A stretch of 38,282 nt of DNA from an uncultured Mycoplasmatota bacterium (GCA_900542735.1 UQOS01000009.1:1-38282); one strand, 5' to 3'. Positions 1-7,534 are shown, counted from the stretch's first letter. The notes: a model not told the origin generated them from the sequence alone. Translations and numbers: made by a program.

Positions 1-1086
1 AACTAATACATTAGATAGTATTACAGTATCAGACTGTACATTAGATCCAGTATTTAATAGTGCTACTACAGAATATAATTGCACAGTTAAAAACAACATA
101 TCAAGTGTAACAGTAAATGCAACTGCTACTAGTAGTAAATCAAAAGTAAGAGGACTAGGAACAAAAGATTTAGCAGTAGGAGTTAATACACTACCAATTA
201 GAGTAATAGCAGAAGATGGTAATGAGAAGATATATAATATTAATGTTACTAGAAAACAAGCAGTACAAAATGTATCAATATTTGGTAAGAAATTTGAAGT
301 AATAGATGCAGAACCAACTTTAACAACATCAAGTAATAATACGACAGATGCAAGTGGATTATATAAATCAACTGCTACCAATACAGGAAACCCAACTTAT
401 TACTTTAGAGGAAATGTTAATAACAACTATGTTTCATTTGCTGGCCAAACTTGGAGAATAGTAAGAGTAAATGAAGATGGGACGATAAGAATCGTAATGC
501 AAGAGGGAATCAATAATGATACTGGGTATGTATTCAATTCTACTAACTATAATAATTATACATATATGTATTATACAAATAGCAAGCTAAGACTCAACTT
601 GAAAGTTGGTATCAAACAAATATTGGAAGTAAAGCAGATTTAGCTAAAAATGTAGCTGGTGGAGCTTATTATTGTGAACAAGCAAAAGTTAGAGCATCAT
701 CAAGTTTTACATCAGGAAATGCTACAATTACTACTTATAATAAATATACACCAGACTTTAAATGTAGTAGTGATGGTAATGGTAAAGGATTAGTAAATGC
801 AAGCGTAGGATTACTTAGTTATGATGAAGTAGTCTATGCAGGAGGTTATTATAATCAAAATAATAGTAATTATTATTTAAATAATCCAGCCATCTATTGG
901 TGGACGATGAGCCCCGCCGGCTTTGCGTCTGGTTATGCCTATGTATGGGTTGTCAATACTACAGGTAACATCGGCAGCGACTATTTCCATTATACTTACC
1001 GCCTTCGCGCAGTTTTGATTCTAACTGCTGATACACAAATTTCATCAGGTGATGGCACTAAAGAAAATCCATTTACCATCGGATAA
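1..1086 (+). pseudogene. Cell-surface protein, C-terminal part, with one-base frameshift
   Basis: The 5' end lies outside the window. From base 2 the frame reads as a cadherin-like beta-sandwich repeat (LDSITVSDCTLDPVFN..., then an AEDGNEKIYNINVTR strand). A domain containing YYFRGNVNNNYVSFAGQTW follows; I know this kind of module from surface proteins of uncultured gut Bacillota. That frame hits TAG at 641-643. The protein clearly continues in the next frame from base 586 (AKTQLESWYQTNIGS...) to TAA at 1084-1086. One base is missing at 584-585, where a lysine AAA appears as AA. The C-terminus (WWTMSPAGF...YRLRAVLIL) resembles the lectin-like fold ends of retroelement-diversified proteins. 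It could be a true pseudogene, a phase-variable gene or an assembly error. The domain calls are from recognition only. Confidence 0.72.
904..1020 (+). other. Probable DGR variable region (VR) at the 3' end of the surface gene
   Basis: By my count GC is 32/60 in 901-960 and 27/60 in 961-1020, inside a gene that is otherwise roughly 30% GC. The segment encodes WWTMSPAGF through RLRAVLIL, the layout of variable C-terminal lectin-fold domains. Codons at the probable variable sites end in C or T (TCT GGT TAT; GGC AGC GAC TAT TTC CAT TAT). That is what adenine-specific mutagenesis of AAC/AAT template codons would leave. No reverse transcriptase, accessory gene or template repeat was seen in the window, so any retroelement acting on it would be elsewhere. 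Confidence 0.55.
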
Positions 1087-1153
1087 AAAAACATACCGTT
1101 AAAATTTTATCATGTAAAATATAGTAAACTCTACTAGTAAAAATAGGAATCTG

Positions 1154-1167
1154 TGGTATACTATAAT
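1154..1167 (+). promoter_or_regulatory. Extended -10 promoter of the 6S RNA
   Basis: TGGTATACT (1154-1162, TGnTATACT) overlaps a TATAAT at 1162-1167. Transcription would begin near 1169-1174, at the first paired base of the downstream RNA. There is no convincing -35 element. Confidence 0.55.
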
Positions 1168-1168
1168 T

Positions 1169-1362
1169 GTCTGAAAGAATCGAAAGTGTCGCATATAAAA
1201 CCGACTAAAGTAAACGATACGGGAGCTTTGATCAGCAGCTTGTGTTGAAAGCCTTTGCAGTTAGCAAAAGGAATCCTAGAAAGTTTGCGTAAGAGCACCC
1301 ACCTGTAGAATAATGCAGGTTTTATCGTTTGGCACAATCGACCTTTTGGACTTTTTATTTTT
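1169..1362 (+). ncRNA. ssrS: 6S RNA (SsrS/BsrA-like)
   Basis: 6S RNA binds the SigA-RNA polymerase holoenzyme as an open-promoter mimic. The sequence folds as a long rod. The ends pair through 1169-1172/1348-1351, 1174-1177/1344-1347, 1180-1183/1338-1341 and 1186-1190/1331-1335. An inner helix pairs AAACGATA (1212-1219) with TATCGTTT (1323-1330). On the 3' side is GCACCCACCTG followed by a small ACCTG/CAGGT hairpin, a feature I associate with Firmicutes 6S RNAs. The terminal stem runs into T-runs (1352-1362), so it probably doubles as the terminator. B. subtilis bsrA also lies next to the TcdA homologue yrvM, which supports the call. An unrelated structured RNA is the alternative. Confidence 0.8.
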
Positions 1363-1375
1363 TATGAGGTGTTTT

Positions 1376-2059
1376 ATGTTTGAAAGATTAGAAAAAATTA
1401 TTGGAAAAGAAAACTTACTAAGAATTAAAAATACTTCTGTTATGGTAGTAGGTGTAGGTGGAGTAGGTGGTTATGTTGTGGAATCACTCGTTCGTAGCGG
1501 TATTGAAAATATCATTATTGTTGACCATGATATAGTAGATGTAACCAATAAAAATAGACAAATTATAGCACTAGACTCTACAATTGGTAAGAAAAAAGTC
1601 GATGTTTTAAAATCAAGAATTTTAGATATTAATCCTAATACTAAAGTAACAACATTAGATACCTTTTTAGATAATACAAATATTGATTCCATTATTACGA
1701 AATATAATCCTGATTATGTAGTAGATGCTTGTGATACTATTATGACGAAAAAAGATCTTATTTCTACTTGCTTAAAACATCATATTTTTATTTTGTCTTC
1801 TATGGGAACAGGAAATAAGCTAGACCCAAGTAAACTACAAATTAGTGATATAAGAAAAACAAGCTATGATCCACTTGCCAAAATCTTAAGAAAATGGGTA
1901 AATGATGAAAAAATAAAAGATAAGATAATGGTTCTATGGAGTAATGAAAAGCCAATTAAAACACATGATAGAACCCCAGGATCAACTAGTTTTGTACCAA
2001 GTAGTGCAGGACTATTAATTACTAGTTATATTATTAGAAATATTATAAAAACGAGTTAG
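1376..2059 (+). CDS. tcdA: tRNA threonylcarbamoyladenosine dehydratase (TcdA/YrvM, ThiF/E1-like)
   Basis: TcdA cyclises t6A37 to ct6A in ANN-decoding tRNAs, using ATP to activate the carboxylate. The 227-residue product has the E1/ThiF adenylation fold: nucleotide-binding GVGGVGG at about 26-32, DHDIVDVTNKNRQ following, and a YVVDACDT strand. It is a little shorter than B. subtilis YrvM (about 254). I place the start at ATG 1376 because GAGGTG (1367-1372) precedes it. A start at 1313 would put coding sequence inside the 6S RNA helix. The gene begins about 14 bases after the 6S terminator T-run and ends in a terminator shared with convergent lexA. Confidence 0.88.
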   Translation: MFERLEKIIGKENLLRIKNTSVMVVGVGGVGGYVVESLVRSGIENIIIVDHDIVDVTNKNRQIIALDSTIGKKKVDVLKSRILDINPNTKVTTLDTFLDNTNIDSIITKYNPDYVVDACDTIMTKKDLISTCLKHHIFILSSMGTGNKLDPSKLQISDIRKTSYDPLAKILRKWVNDEKIKDKIMVLWSNEKPIKTHDRTPGSTSFVPSSAGLLITSYIIRNIIKTS

Positions 2060-2085
2060 CATGATTAAAATGTAACTCGTTTTTT
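2051..2085. terminator. Bidirectional terminator between tcdA and lexA
   Basis: ACGAGTTA (2051-2058) pairs perfectly with TAACTCGT (2073-2080). A T-run lies on the right and an A-run on the left, so the hairpin can end transcription from both directions. The tcdA stop codon lies inside the left arm. Confidence 0.85.
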
Positions 2086-2087
2086 CT

Positions 2088-2705
2088 TTAAAATTTTCTA
2101 TATAATCCGATTACTTTCCCTAAAATAGTACAGTTTGGTAAGATTATTGGTAACATATAATCATTTTCAGGTTGTAAACGAATATAATCTTTTTCTTTAT
2201 AAAAAGTTTTTACTGTAACTGTATTTTCTTCCGTCATAGCAACTACTGTATCACCATTATTAGCTGTATTTTGTCTTTGAACAATAATAATATCACCATC
2301 ATAGATCCCAACATTAATCATAGATTCACCACTAACTTTAAGCGTAAATACTTCTTTTTTGCTAGGAATTAAGCTAACAGGAATACTAAAAAATTCATCT
2401 GGCATTTCAATAGCTTCAATAGGATTTCCAGCCGTAACCTTACCTAATAAAGGTACTGAAACTATCTTTTCATCGTTTTCTATATATTCATTAGGAACTA
2501 GTAATTCAATCGTTCTATTTTTGGTAGCATTTTTCTTAATATAACCTTTTTCCTCTAATTTTTTTATATGAAATTGGGTAGTAGCAGAAGAAGAAAGACC
2601 AATTTTAGCTCCAATTTCTCTAACGGTAGGAGGATAACCGTTTTTGGCAATAGCTTGCTTAATGACATCAAGAATATCTTTTTGTCTATCTGTTAATTTT
2701 TCCAT
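2088..2705 (-). CDS. lexA: LexA SOS repressor
   Basis: LexA represses SOS genes and self-cleaves when activated by RecA-ssDNA. The 205-residue product has the usual length. An N-terminal winged helix (1-65, TDRQKDILDVI...YPPTVREIG...SSSATTQFHIKKLE) is followed by an S24 peptidase domain. The cleavage site is Ala92-Gly93 (KVTAGNP). The nucleophile is Ser128 in GESM and the general base is Lys166 in TVKTF. AAGGAGAT lies just upstream of the ATG. It is divergent from a small membrane protein gene, the same arrangement as lexA-yneA in B. subtilis. A LexA-type box just upstream of its -35 element implies autoregulation. Confidence 0.96.
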   Translation of the reverse strand: MEKLTDRQKDILDVIKQAIAKNGYPPTVREIGAKIGLSSSATTQFHIKKLEEKGYIKKNATKNRTIELLVPNEYIENDEKIVSVPLLGKVTAGNPIEAIEMPDEFFSIPVSLIPSKKEVFTLKVSGESMINVGIYDGDIIIVQRQNTANNGDTVVAMTEENTVTVKTFYKEKDYIRLQPENDYMLPIILPNCTILGKVIGLYRKF

Positions 2706-2720
2706 ACATATCTCCTTTAT

Positions 2721-2740
2721 CTATGTTCATGTTAACATAG
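2721..2740. repeat. Perfect inverted repeat over the lexA -10/start region
   Basis: CTATGTT (2721-2727) and AACATAG (2734-2740) are perfect reverse complements separated by six bases. The dyad covers the lexA -10 element and the predicted transcription start. It does not match the GAAC-N4-GTTC layout of the other two boxes. It may be an operator for another factor or chance in AT-rich DNA. Confidence 0.4.
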
Positions 2741-2767
2741 AAAGTGTAAAATGTCAAACAAATGTTC
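2729..2767 (-). promoter_or_regulatory. lexA promoter with LexA box
   Basis: On the minus strand, TTGACA (2757-2752) and TAACAT (2734-2729) are 17 bases apart, and the -10 is extended (TGnTAACAT). GAACATTTGTTT (2767-2756 on the minus strand) overlaps the end of the -35 element and fits the Gram-positive SOS box GAAC-N4-GTTC with one mismatch. Confidence 0.8.
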
Positions 2768-2786
2768 ATAAAACGTCATTTTTATA

Positions 2787-2816
2787 TTGACACGAACATT
2801 TGTTTTAATATACAAT
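2787..2816 (+). promoter_or_regulatory. SOS promoter of the 47-residue membrane protein, LexA box in the spacer
   Basis: TTGACA (2787-2792) is followed by CGAACATTTGTTTT (2793-2806) and a -10, either TATACA at 2809 (spacing 16) or TACAAT at 2811 (spacing 18). A LexA box between -35 and -10 would block RNA polymerase directly. The core GAACATTTGTTT is identical to the box at the lexA promoter but in the opposite orientation. Confidence 0.8.
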
Positions 2817-2845
2817 GAAACTATCAAAAGAGGAGTGATGAAATT

Positions 2846-2989
2846 ATGAAAAAGAATTTAAAATTAGTAGCCTTTATTTATATAGGAATAGCTTTATTTA
2901 CCTATCTTTTAACTTTAAGAGTAGACCGCTTAGAATCTTGGGAAGACTATGAAAAACAAAATCGAACAATTGCAGTAAAAATAAGATAA
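2846..2989 (+). CDS. Small single-pass membrane protein, SOS-regulated (yneA position)
   Basis: The 47-residue ORF begins at ATG 2846 after AGAGGAGTG (2829-2837) and ends at TAA 2987. It starts MKKNLK, then has one hydrophobic segment (about residues 7-24, LVAFIYIGIALFTYLLTL), and ends in a charged tail (RVDRLESWEDYEKQNR). It is divergent from lexA and its promoter has a LexA box in the spacer. In B. subtilis this position is held by YneA, an SOS-induced division inhibitor of about 105 residues with one membrane segment and a LysM domain. This protein has no LysM. It may be a minimal functional analogue, as small SOS division inhibitors without LysM are known in other bacteria (SosA, SidA). 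The function is inferred from regulation, position and topology only. Confidence 0.8.
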   Translation: MKKNLKLVAFIYIGIALFTYLLTLRVDRLESWEDYEKQNRTIAVKIR

Positions 2990-2993
2990 GTTG

Positions 2994-3002
2994 TGTTATA
3001 AT
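2994..3002 (+). promoter_or_regulatory. Extended -10 promoter of polA
   Basis: TGTTATAAT (TGnTATAAT) lies 20 bases upstream of the polA ATG, just after the small SOS gene. There is no clear -35. polA may be transcribed both from here and by read-through from the SOS promoter. Confidence 0.5.
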
Positions 3003-3021
3003 AAACCATAGGTGGTGTAAC

Positions 3022-5649
3022 ATGAAGAAAGTAATTTTAGTAGACGGTAATAATTTATTATTTAGAAGTTATTACGCAACAGCCTATACAGGAAATACAA
3101 TGAAAAATTCAAAAGGGTTTCCTACCAATGCAATCTATGGTTTTATTAATATGATCAATAAAATTATTTCAGAAGAAAAACCTGAATATATCATGATCGC
3201 ATTTGATAAAGGGAAAACTTTTAGACATGATAAATATGAGTCATACAAAGGTGGTAGAAGTGAAACTCCAGAAGAATTAAAAATGCAGTTTCCAGTAGCC
3301 AAACAGATTTGTGAAGCAATGGGAATTCATTATTTTGAAATTGATAATTATGAAGCTGATGATATCATTGGAACATTTGCTAAAAAGGTAAATGAGAATC
3401 CTGAATTTACAGCAACAATCATTAGTAGTGATAAAGATTTACTTCAATTAATTACTGATGAAGTAGATGTAAAGTTATTAAAACAGACTGGATTTATTAG
3501 AATGGATAGGAAATTATTTAAAGAAACCTATCAAGTAGAGCCAATTGGTATGATTGATTTAAAAGCTCTTATGGGAGATGCTAGTGATAATATTCCAGGT
3601 GTAAAAGGAATTGGCGAAAAAACAGCTATTTCTCTTCTTAGTAAATACCAAACACTAGATAATCTTTATAATCACATTGATGAAATTAGTGGTAAAACGA
3701 AAGAAAAACTACTATTAGATAAAGAAAATGCTTATATGAGTCAAGATATTGCTACAATTTATCAAGATGTTCCTATCAATACTGATTTAGAAAATATTCA
3801 TTATCATGGTATTAATGCTTTAGAATATATGAATATGCTAGAAGATTTGGAATTTTATTCCCTAATTAAAAAACTAGATATTGATAAAGATATGTTAGAA
3901 CAGAATCGTAAAGTAGAATGTCATCATGAAGAATTAAAAGTAGAAATTTTAGAAGATTTAACTGATTTTAAAATAGAAAGTGATTATGCCTTATATTTAG
4001 AGATATTTGGTACTAACTATCATAAAGATCAGGTATTAGGAGTATCTATCTATACTGAAAATAAATGTAGTTTTATACCATTTGAAGTTTTGAAAAAGTA
4101 TCCTAATGTATTTGAAAATAATTATAAGGCTTTTACCTATGATTTAAAAAAGGTACTATATGTTTTTAGAAAATATAATATTTCTTTACCTAAATGTGAT
4201 TATGATTTAATGATAGCTTCTTACTTATTAAATTATAATATTAAAGATGATATTAGTTATTTAGCTCATAGTAAAGATTATGATATTCCTTTTTATGATG
4301 ATATCTTTGGACATGGTACAAAAATGCACATTCCATCTTTAGAAGAATTAGCTAATGTTACTGGTAGAAAAGCAGAATTTATTTATAAGACCAAGGATAT
4401 GTTTCTAAATGAATTAAATAGTGATGGCTCTTTAATGTTATTTCATAATATTGAAATGCCTTTAGTAGAAGTATTAACAGATATGGAGTTTACGGGTATT
4501 AAAGTAAATAGAAGTTATTTAGAGGAAACAGGAAAAGAATTAAGTATAAAAATAGAAAAACTAGAACAAGAAATTTATGAATTAGCTGGTACTACTTTTA
4601 ATATTTCTTCTCCTAAACAGTTAGGAACGATTCTTTTTGAAACAATGCAAATCCCATACCCTAAAAAGATAAAAGATAATTCTTATTCTACTAGTAAGGA
4701 AATATTAGATAAATTAGTTGGAACTTATCCAATTGTTGATAAAATATTAGAATATCGTATGCTTACAAAGTTACAGAGTAATTATATTACAGGTTTAATA
4801 AGTGAAATTATGGAAGATGGTAAAATTCATACCATATTTACGCAGACATTAACTAGAACAGGTAGATTATCATCAATTAGCCCTAATCTTCAAAATATTC
4901 CTATCCGTACAGAAGAGGGAAAATTAATTCGTAAAGCTTTTGTTCCAGAAGATAATTCCTGTATTTTATCAAGTGATTATTCACAAATTGAGCTTCGTAT
5001 TTTTGCATCCCTTGCCAATGTAGAAAATTTGATAGATGCTTTTATGCATGGTGCTGATATTCATGCCAAACCGGCATCCGATATATTTGGTGTACCAATT
5101 GATAAAGTTGATAAAGATATGCGTAGAACTGCAAAAGCAGTTAACTTTGGAATTTTATATGGAATTAGTAGTTTTGGCTTATCAGAAGATTTAGGAATTG
5201 ATATTGCCTCTGCTAAAAACTTCATTGATTCTTATTTAAATACTTACCCTAAAATTAAACAGTACATGAATGAAGTAATAGAAGATGCAAAACAAAAAGG
5301 TTATGTAAAGACCATTATGAATCGTAAAAGAGTAATTGATGAATTAAAAAACAAAAACTATATGATTAGACAACAGGGAGAAAGAATTGCTTTAAATACA
5401 CCAGTACAAGGAAGTAGTGCTGATATTTTAAAAAAAGCAATGATAGAGATATATCAAGAATTTAAGGAAAGAAAATTAAAAAGTAAAATGCTTATTCAAG
5501 TACATGACGAACTTGTTTTTAATGTATTAAATGATGAACTTGATACCGTAAAAGAAATCGTAAAACGCATTATGGAAAACACTTATAAACTAAATGTACC
5601 ACTTAAAGTAGATATTGAAATGGGTTCTGATTGGTATGAAGCAAAATAG
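3022..5649 (+). CDS. polA: DNA polymerase I
   Basis: This 875-residue repair and Okazaki-fragment polymerase has the full three-domain layout. The 5' nuclease (1 to about 290) shows VDGNNLLFRSYYA, EADDIIGT, SSDKDLLQLI and GDASDNIPGVKGIGEKTA. The polymerase has motif A DYSQIELRI (about 650), motif B RRTAKAVNFGILYG (about 700) and motif C VHDELV (about 826). The 3'-5' exonuclease-like domain is degenerate: where E. coli has DTET, this protein reads LEIF. It is therefore probably not proofreading, as in Bacillus Pol I. GGTGGTG (3011-3017) precedes the ATG. It lies 32 bases after the SOS membrane protein gene. Confidence 0.97.
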   Translation: MKKVILVDGNNLLFRSYYATAYTGNTMKNSKGFPTNAIYGFINMINKIISEEKPEYIMIAFDKGKTFRHDKYESYKGGRSETPEELKMQFPVAKQICEAMGIHYFEIDNYEADDIIGTFAKKVNENPEFTATIISSDKDLLQLITDEVDVKLLKQTGFIRMDRKLFKETYQVEPIGMIDLKALMGDASDNIPGVKGIGEKTAISLLSKYQTLDNLYNHIDEISGKTKEKLLLDKENAYMSQDIATIYQDVPINTDLENIHYHGINALEYMNMLEDLEFYSLIKKLDIDKDMLEQNRKVECHHEELKVEILEDLTDFKIESDYALYLEIFGTNYHKDQVLGVSIYTENKCSFIPFEVLKKYPNVFENNYKAFTYDLKKVLYVFRKYNISLPKCDYDLMIASYLLNYNIKDDISYLAHSKDYDIPFYDDIFGHGTKMHIPSLEELANVTGRKAEFIYKTKDMFLNELNSDGSLMLFHNIEMPLVEVLTDMEFTGIKVNRSYLEETGKELSIKIEKLEQEIYELAGTTFNISSPKQLGTILFETMQIPYPKKIKDNSYSTSKEILDKLVGTYPIVDKILEYRMLTKLQSNYITGLISEIMEDGKIHTIFTQTLTRTGRLSSISPNLQNIPIRTEEGKLIRKAFVPEDNSCILSSDYSQIELRIFASLANVENLIDAFMHGADIHAKPASDIFGVPIDKVDKDMRRTAKAVNFGILYGISSFGLSEDLGIDIASAKNFIDSYLNTYPKIKQYMNEVIEDAKQKGYVKTIMNRKRVIDELKNKNYMIRQQGERIALNTPVQGSSADILKKAMIEIYQEFKERKLKSKMLIQVHDELVFNVLNDELDTVKEIVKRIMENTYKLNVPLKVDIEMGSDWYEAK

Positions 5650-5658
5650 GAGATATTT

Positions 5659-5907
5659 ATGAACGAAGTAAAAGTAAATAGTATATATAAACATTTTAAA
5701 GGCGATTTATATCTAGTAGAAGATATCGCTATTCATAGTGAAACAAATGAAAAATATGTAGTATATAGAGCATTATATGGAGATAATTTATTATATATAA
5801 GACCATATAACATGTTTATATCAGAAGTTGATCATGAAAAATATCCAGATATAAAGCAAAAATATAGATTTGAATTACAGAATATTAAGAGTGTAAAAGA
5901 TAATTAA
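5659..5907 (+). CDS. DUF1653 family protein
   Basis: This 82-residue cytoplasmic protein has the DUF1653 signature: YKHFKGDLYLVEDIAIHSET near the N-terminus, then VVYRALYG, RPYNMF and KYPDIKQKYRF. The family is widespread and its function is unknown. AGGAGA lies directly upstream of the ATG, 9 bases after the polA stop, so it is probably co-transcribed with polA. A weak hairpin overlaps its 3' end. Confidence 0.85.
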   Translation: MNEVKVNSIYKHFKGDLYLVEDIAIHSETNEKYVVYRALYGDNLLYIRPYNMFISEVDHEKYPDIKQKYRFELQNIKSVKDN

Positions 5908-5917
5908 TTTATCTTTT
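5895..5917 (+). terminator. Weak hairpin after the DUF1653 gene
   Basis: AAAAGATAA (5895-5903) pairs perfectly with TTATCTTTT (5909-5917) around a TTAAT loop. The stem is AT-rich and the T-run short, so it may only attenuate transcription or stabilise the 3' end. Confidence 0.4.
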
Positions 5918-5974
5918 CTAAATATAAAAAAAGAAAAAGTATTATAGCAAAAAAAGTAGAAAGGAAAATAAAAT

Positions 5975-6634
5975 ATGTTTGAAAATTTAACAGAAGAACA
6001 AAAAGAAGAAAAATTTAATGGGCTTATTAATTATGCTAAAAAAATAAAAAATAACAGTTTAAGAAATGCTTGTATAAATATTTTAAATGACTATAAGCAA
6101 GAACTATTTCATAGGGGAGCAGGTCATGATGGAATAGAAATGAATAAATATAATAGGACTCATCAATGTTTTGATGGAGGATTGCTAGATCATTTATATA
6201 ATGTAACAAAAAATGCATATGATATTGGGCTTAATTATAAGGAAAAAGTTGATATAGATTTAATTCTTTTTGGAGCAATATTACATGATATTGGAAAAGT
6301 GAAAATATTTGATAAATGGAATGAAAATGGTGAAATTAAATCAAACCTTAATTATTCATATTTATTAGTTGATCATGTATATATTGGAGAAAAAATAGTA
6401 GAAGAATATTTAGATAAAGAAGATATTTCTGAAAAATTCAAGTATCAAGCTCTTCATATAATTGCAACACATATGGACACTATGGATAAACACATGGCAG
6501 AAGCTTATATAGTTAGTTATGCCGATTCAATTGATGCCGATATAGAAAATATTATTAGTTATCCAAGAAATGCCATTAATCCAGTTTACAACGAATATTA
6601 TTATGAGAGTGAAAATCCAGATAAAATTTGTTAA
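5975..6634 (+). CDS. HD-domain phosphohydrolase, YhaM-like
   Basis: The 219-residue protein carries an HD metal-binding core: a histidine in GGLLDHLYNV (about 70), the HD pair in ILHDIGKVKIF (about 108), later histidines in DHVYIGE and ATHMD, and the distal Asp in SYADSID. The order resembles the HD half of the 3'-5' exoribonuclease YhaM. YhaM also has an N-terminal OB fold and is about 310 residues long, so this is either a shorter paralogue or another HD phosphodiesterase. The substrate cannot be read from the sequence. AAAGGA lies upstream of the ATG. It sits between polA and mutM, which are adjacent in many Firmicutes, and its AT-rich, lysine-heavy coding resembles the DUF1653 gene next to it. 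Confidence 0.75.
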   Translation: MFENLTEEQKEEKFNGLINYAKKIKNNSLRNACINILNDYKQELFHRGAGHDGIEMNKYNRTHQCFDGGLLDHLYNVTKNAYDIGLNYKEKVDIDLILFGAILHDIGKVKIFDKWNENGEIKSNLNYSYLLVDHVYIGEKIVEEYLDKEDISEKFKYQALHIIATHMDTMDKHMAEAYIVSYADSIDADIENIISYPRNAINPVYNEYYYESENPDKIC

Positions 6635-6672
6635 TATAATGTAGATTAAAATTAAAAATTGGAGGTAATATT

Positions 6673-7494
6673 ATGCCAGAAAAACCAGAAGTCATTACGG
6701 TTACTAAAAAATTAGAAAAAAGGTTACTAGGAAGAAAAATAACAGACTGTAAAGTGTATTATGAGCCTATTATTGATTATCCAAGTAGTAAGGAGTTTAT
6801 AAAGAAAATTAAAAATCAAACGATAAATTCTTTTTCAACTCGTGGTAAATGGATAGTAATTGAACTTGATACTGATTATTTACTAGTTCATCTTAGAATG
6901 GAAGGAAAGTTTTTCTATCGTGAGATTAATAGTCCATTAGAAAAGCATCATCATGTAGTATTTACTATTGATAATAGTGAGGAATTACATTTTCAAGATG
7001 TTAGAAAGTTTGGAAGAATGAAGCTAATTCCTAAAGAAAAAATAAATGATATGCCACCTTTTACTGAATTAGGATTAGAACCATGGGATAAAAATTTAAC
7101 AGTTGATTATCTAAAAGAACATTTAAAAAATAAGAAGATTCCTATTAAAACTGCTCTTTTAGATCAATCTATAATTACAGGAATAGGAAATATTTATGAT
7201 GATGAAATATTATTTTTATCACATATTAATCCTTTAACACCAGCTAATCAGGTAAGTAGTAATAAGTTAAAGCTAATCATTGAAAATACGATAATTACTC
7301 TAGATAAAGCAATTTCTGAAGGTGGAACCACGATTAGGAATTATACATCAGAAGAGGGAGTAACTGGACTTTTTCAAAATCACTTATATGTTCATACTAA
7401 AGCAGGAAAGGCTTGCCCTAATTGTGGTACGACGATTTTAAAAATTAAAGTAAATGGAAGAGGAACTTATTATTGCCCAAAGTGTCAAAAATAG
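6673..7494 (+). CDS. mutM: Formamidopyrimidine-DNA glycosylase (Fpg/MutM)
   Basis: This bifunctional glycosylase/AP lyase removes 8-oxoguanine and formamidopyrimidines. The 273-residue length is normal. Catalytic Pro2-Glu3 are present (MPEKPEV, where most have MPELPEV), as is the lysine in STRGKW. The helix-two-turn-helix segment KTALLDQSIITGIGNIYDDEILF (about 157-179) and the C-terminal zinc finger CPNC...CPKC (about 247-270) are intact. Changes at positions 4 (Lys) and 8 (Ile) of the usual MPELPEVETV start are noticeable but do not touch catalytic residues. GGAGG (6661-6665) precedes the ATG. polA and mutM are a common pair in Firmicutes; here two genes lie between them. Confidence 0.95.
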   Translation: MPEKPEVITVTKKLEKRLLGRKITDCKVYYEPIIDYPSSKEFIKKIKNQTINSFSTRGKWIVIELDTDYLLVHLRMEGKFFYREINSPLEKHHHVVFTIDNSEELHFQDVRKFGRMKLIPKEKINDMPPFTELGLEPWDKNLTVDYLKEHLKNKKIPIKTALLDQSIITGIGNIYDDEILFLSHINPLTPANQVSSNKLKLIIENTIITLDKAISEGGTTIRNYTSEEGVTGLFQNHLYVHTKAGKACPNCGTTILKIKVNGRGTYYCPKCQK

Positions 7495-7505
7495 TGTAAA
7501 AGTAA

Positions 7506-7534
7506 TTGAAAACAACAGTAAAATGTGATAATAT
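7506..7534 (+). promoter_or_regulatory. pyk promoter
   Basis: TTGAAA (7506-7511), a 17-base spacer and TAATAT (7529-7534) lie 31 bases upstream of the pyk ATG. Confidence 0.65.

Noticed and set aside
1313..1375. Upstream extension of tcdA starting at ATG 1313
   Set aside because: It would translate the 3' strand and terminator of the 6S RNA. GAGGTG lies directly before ATG 1376, where the conserved protein begins.
2359..2544. Antisense ORFs inside lexA and in other conserved genes
   Set aside because: They lack ribosome-binding sites and protein-like composition, and are shadows of the real reading frames.
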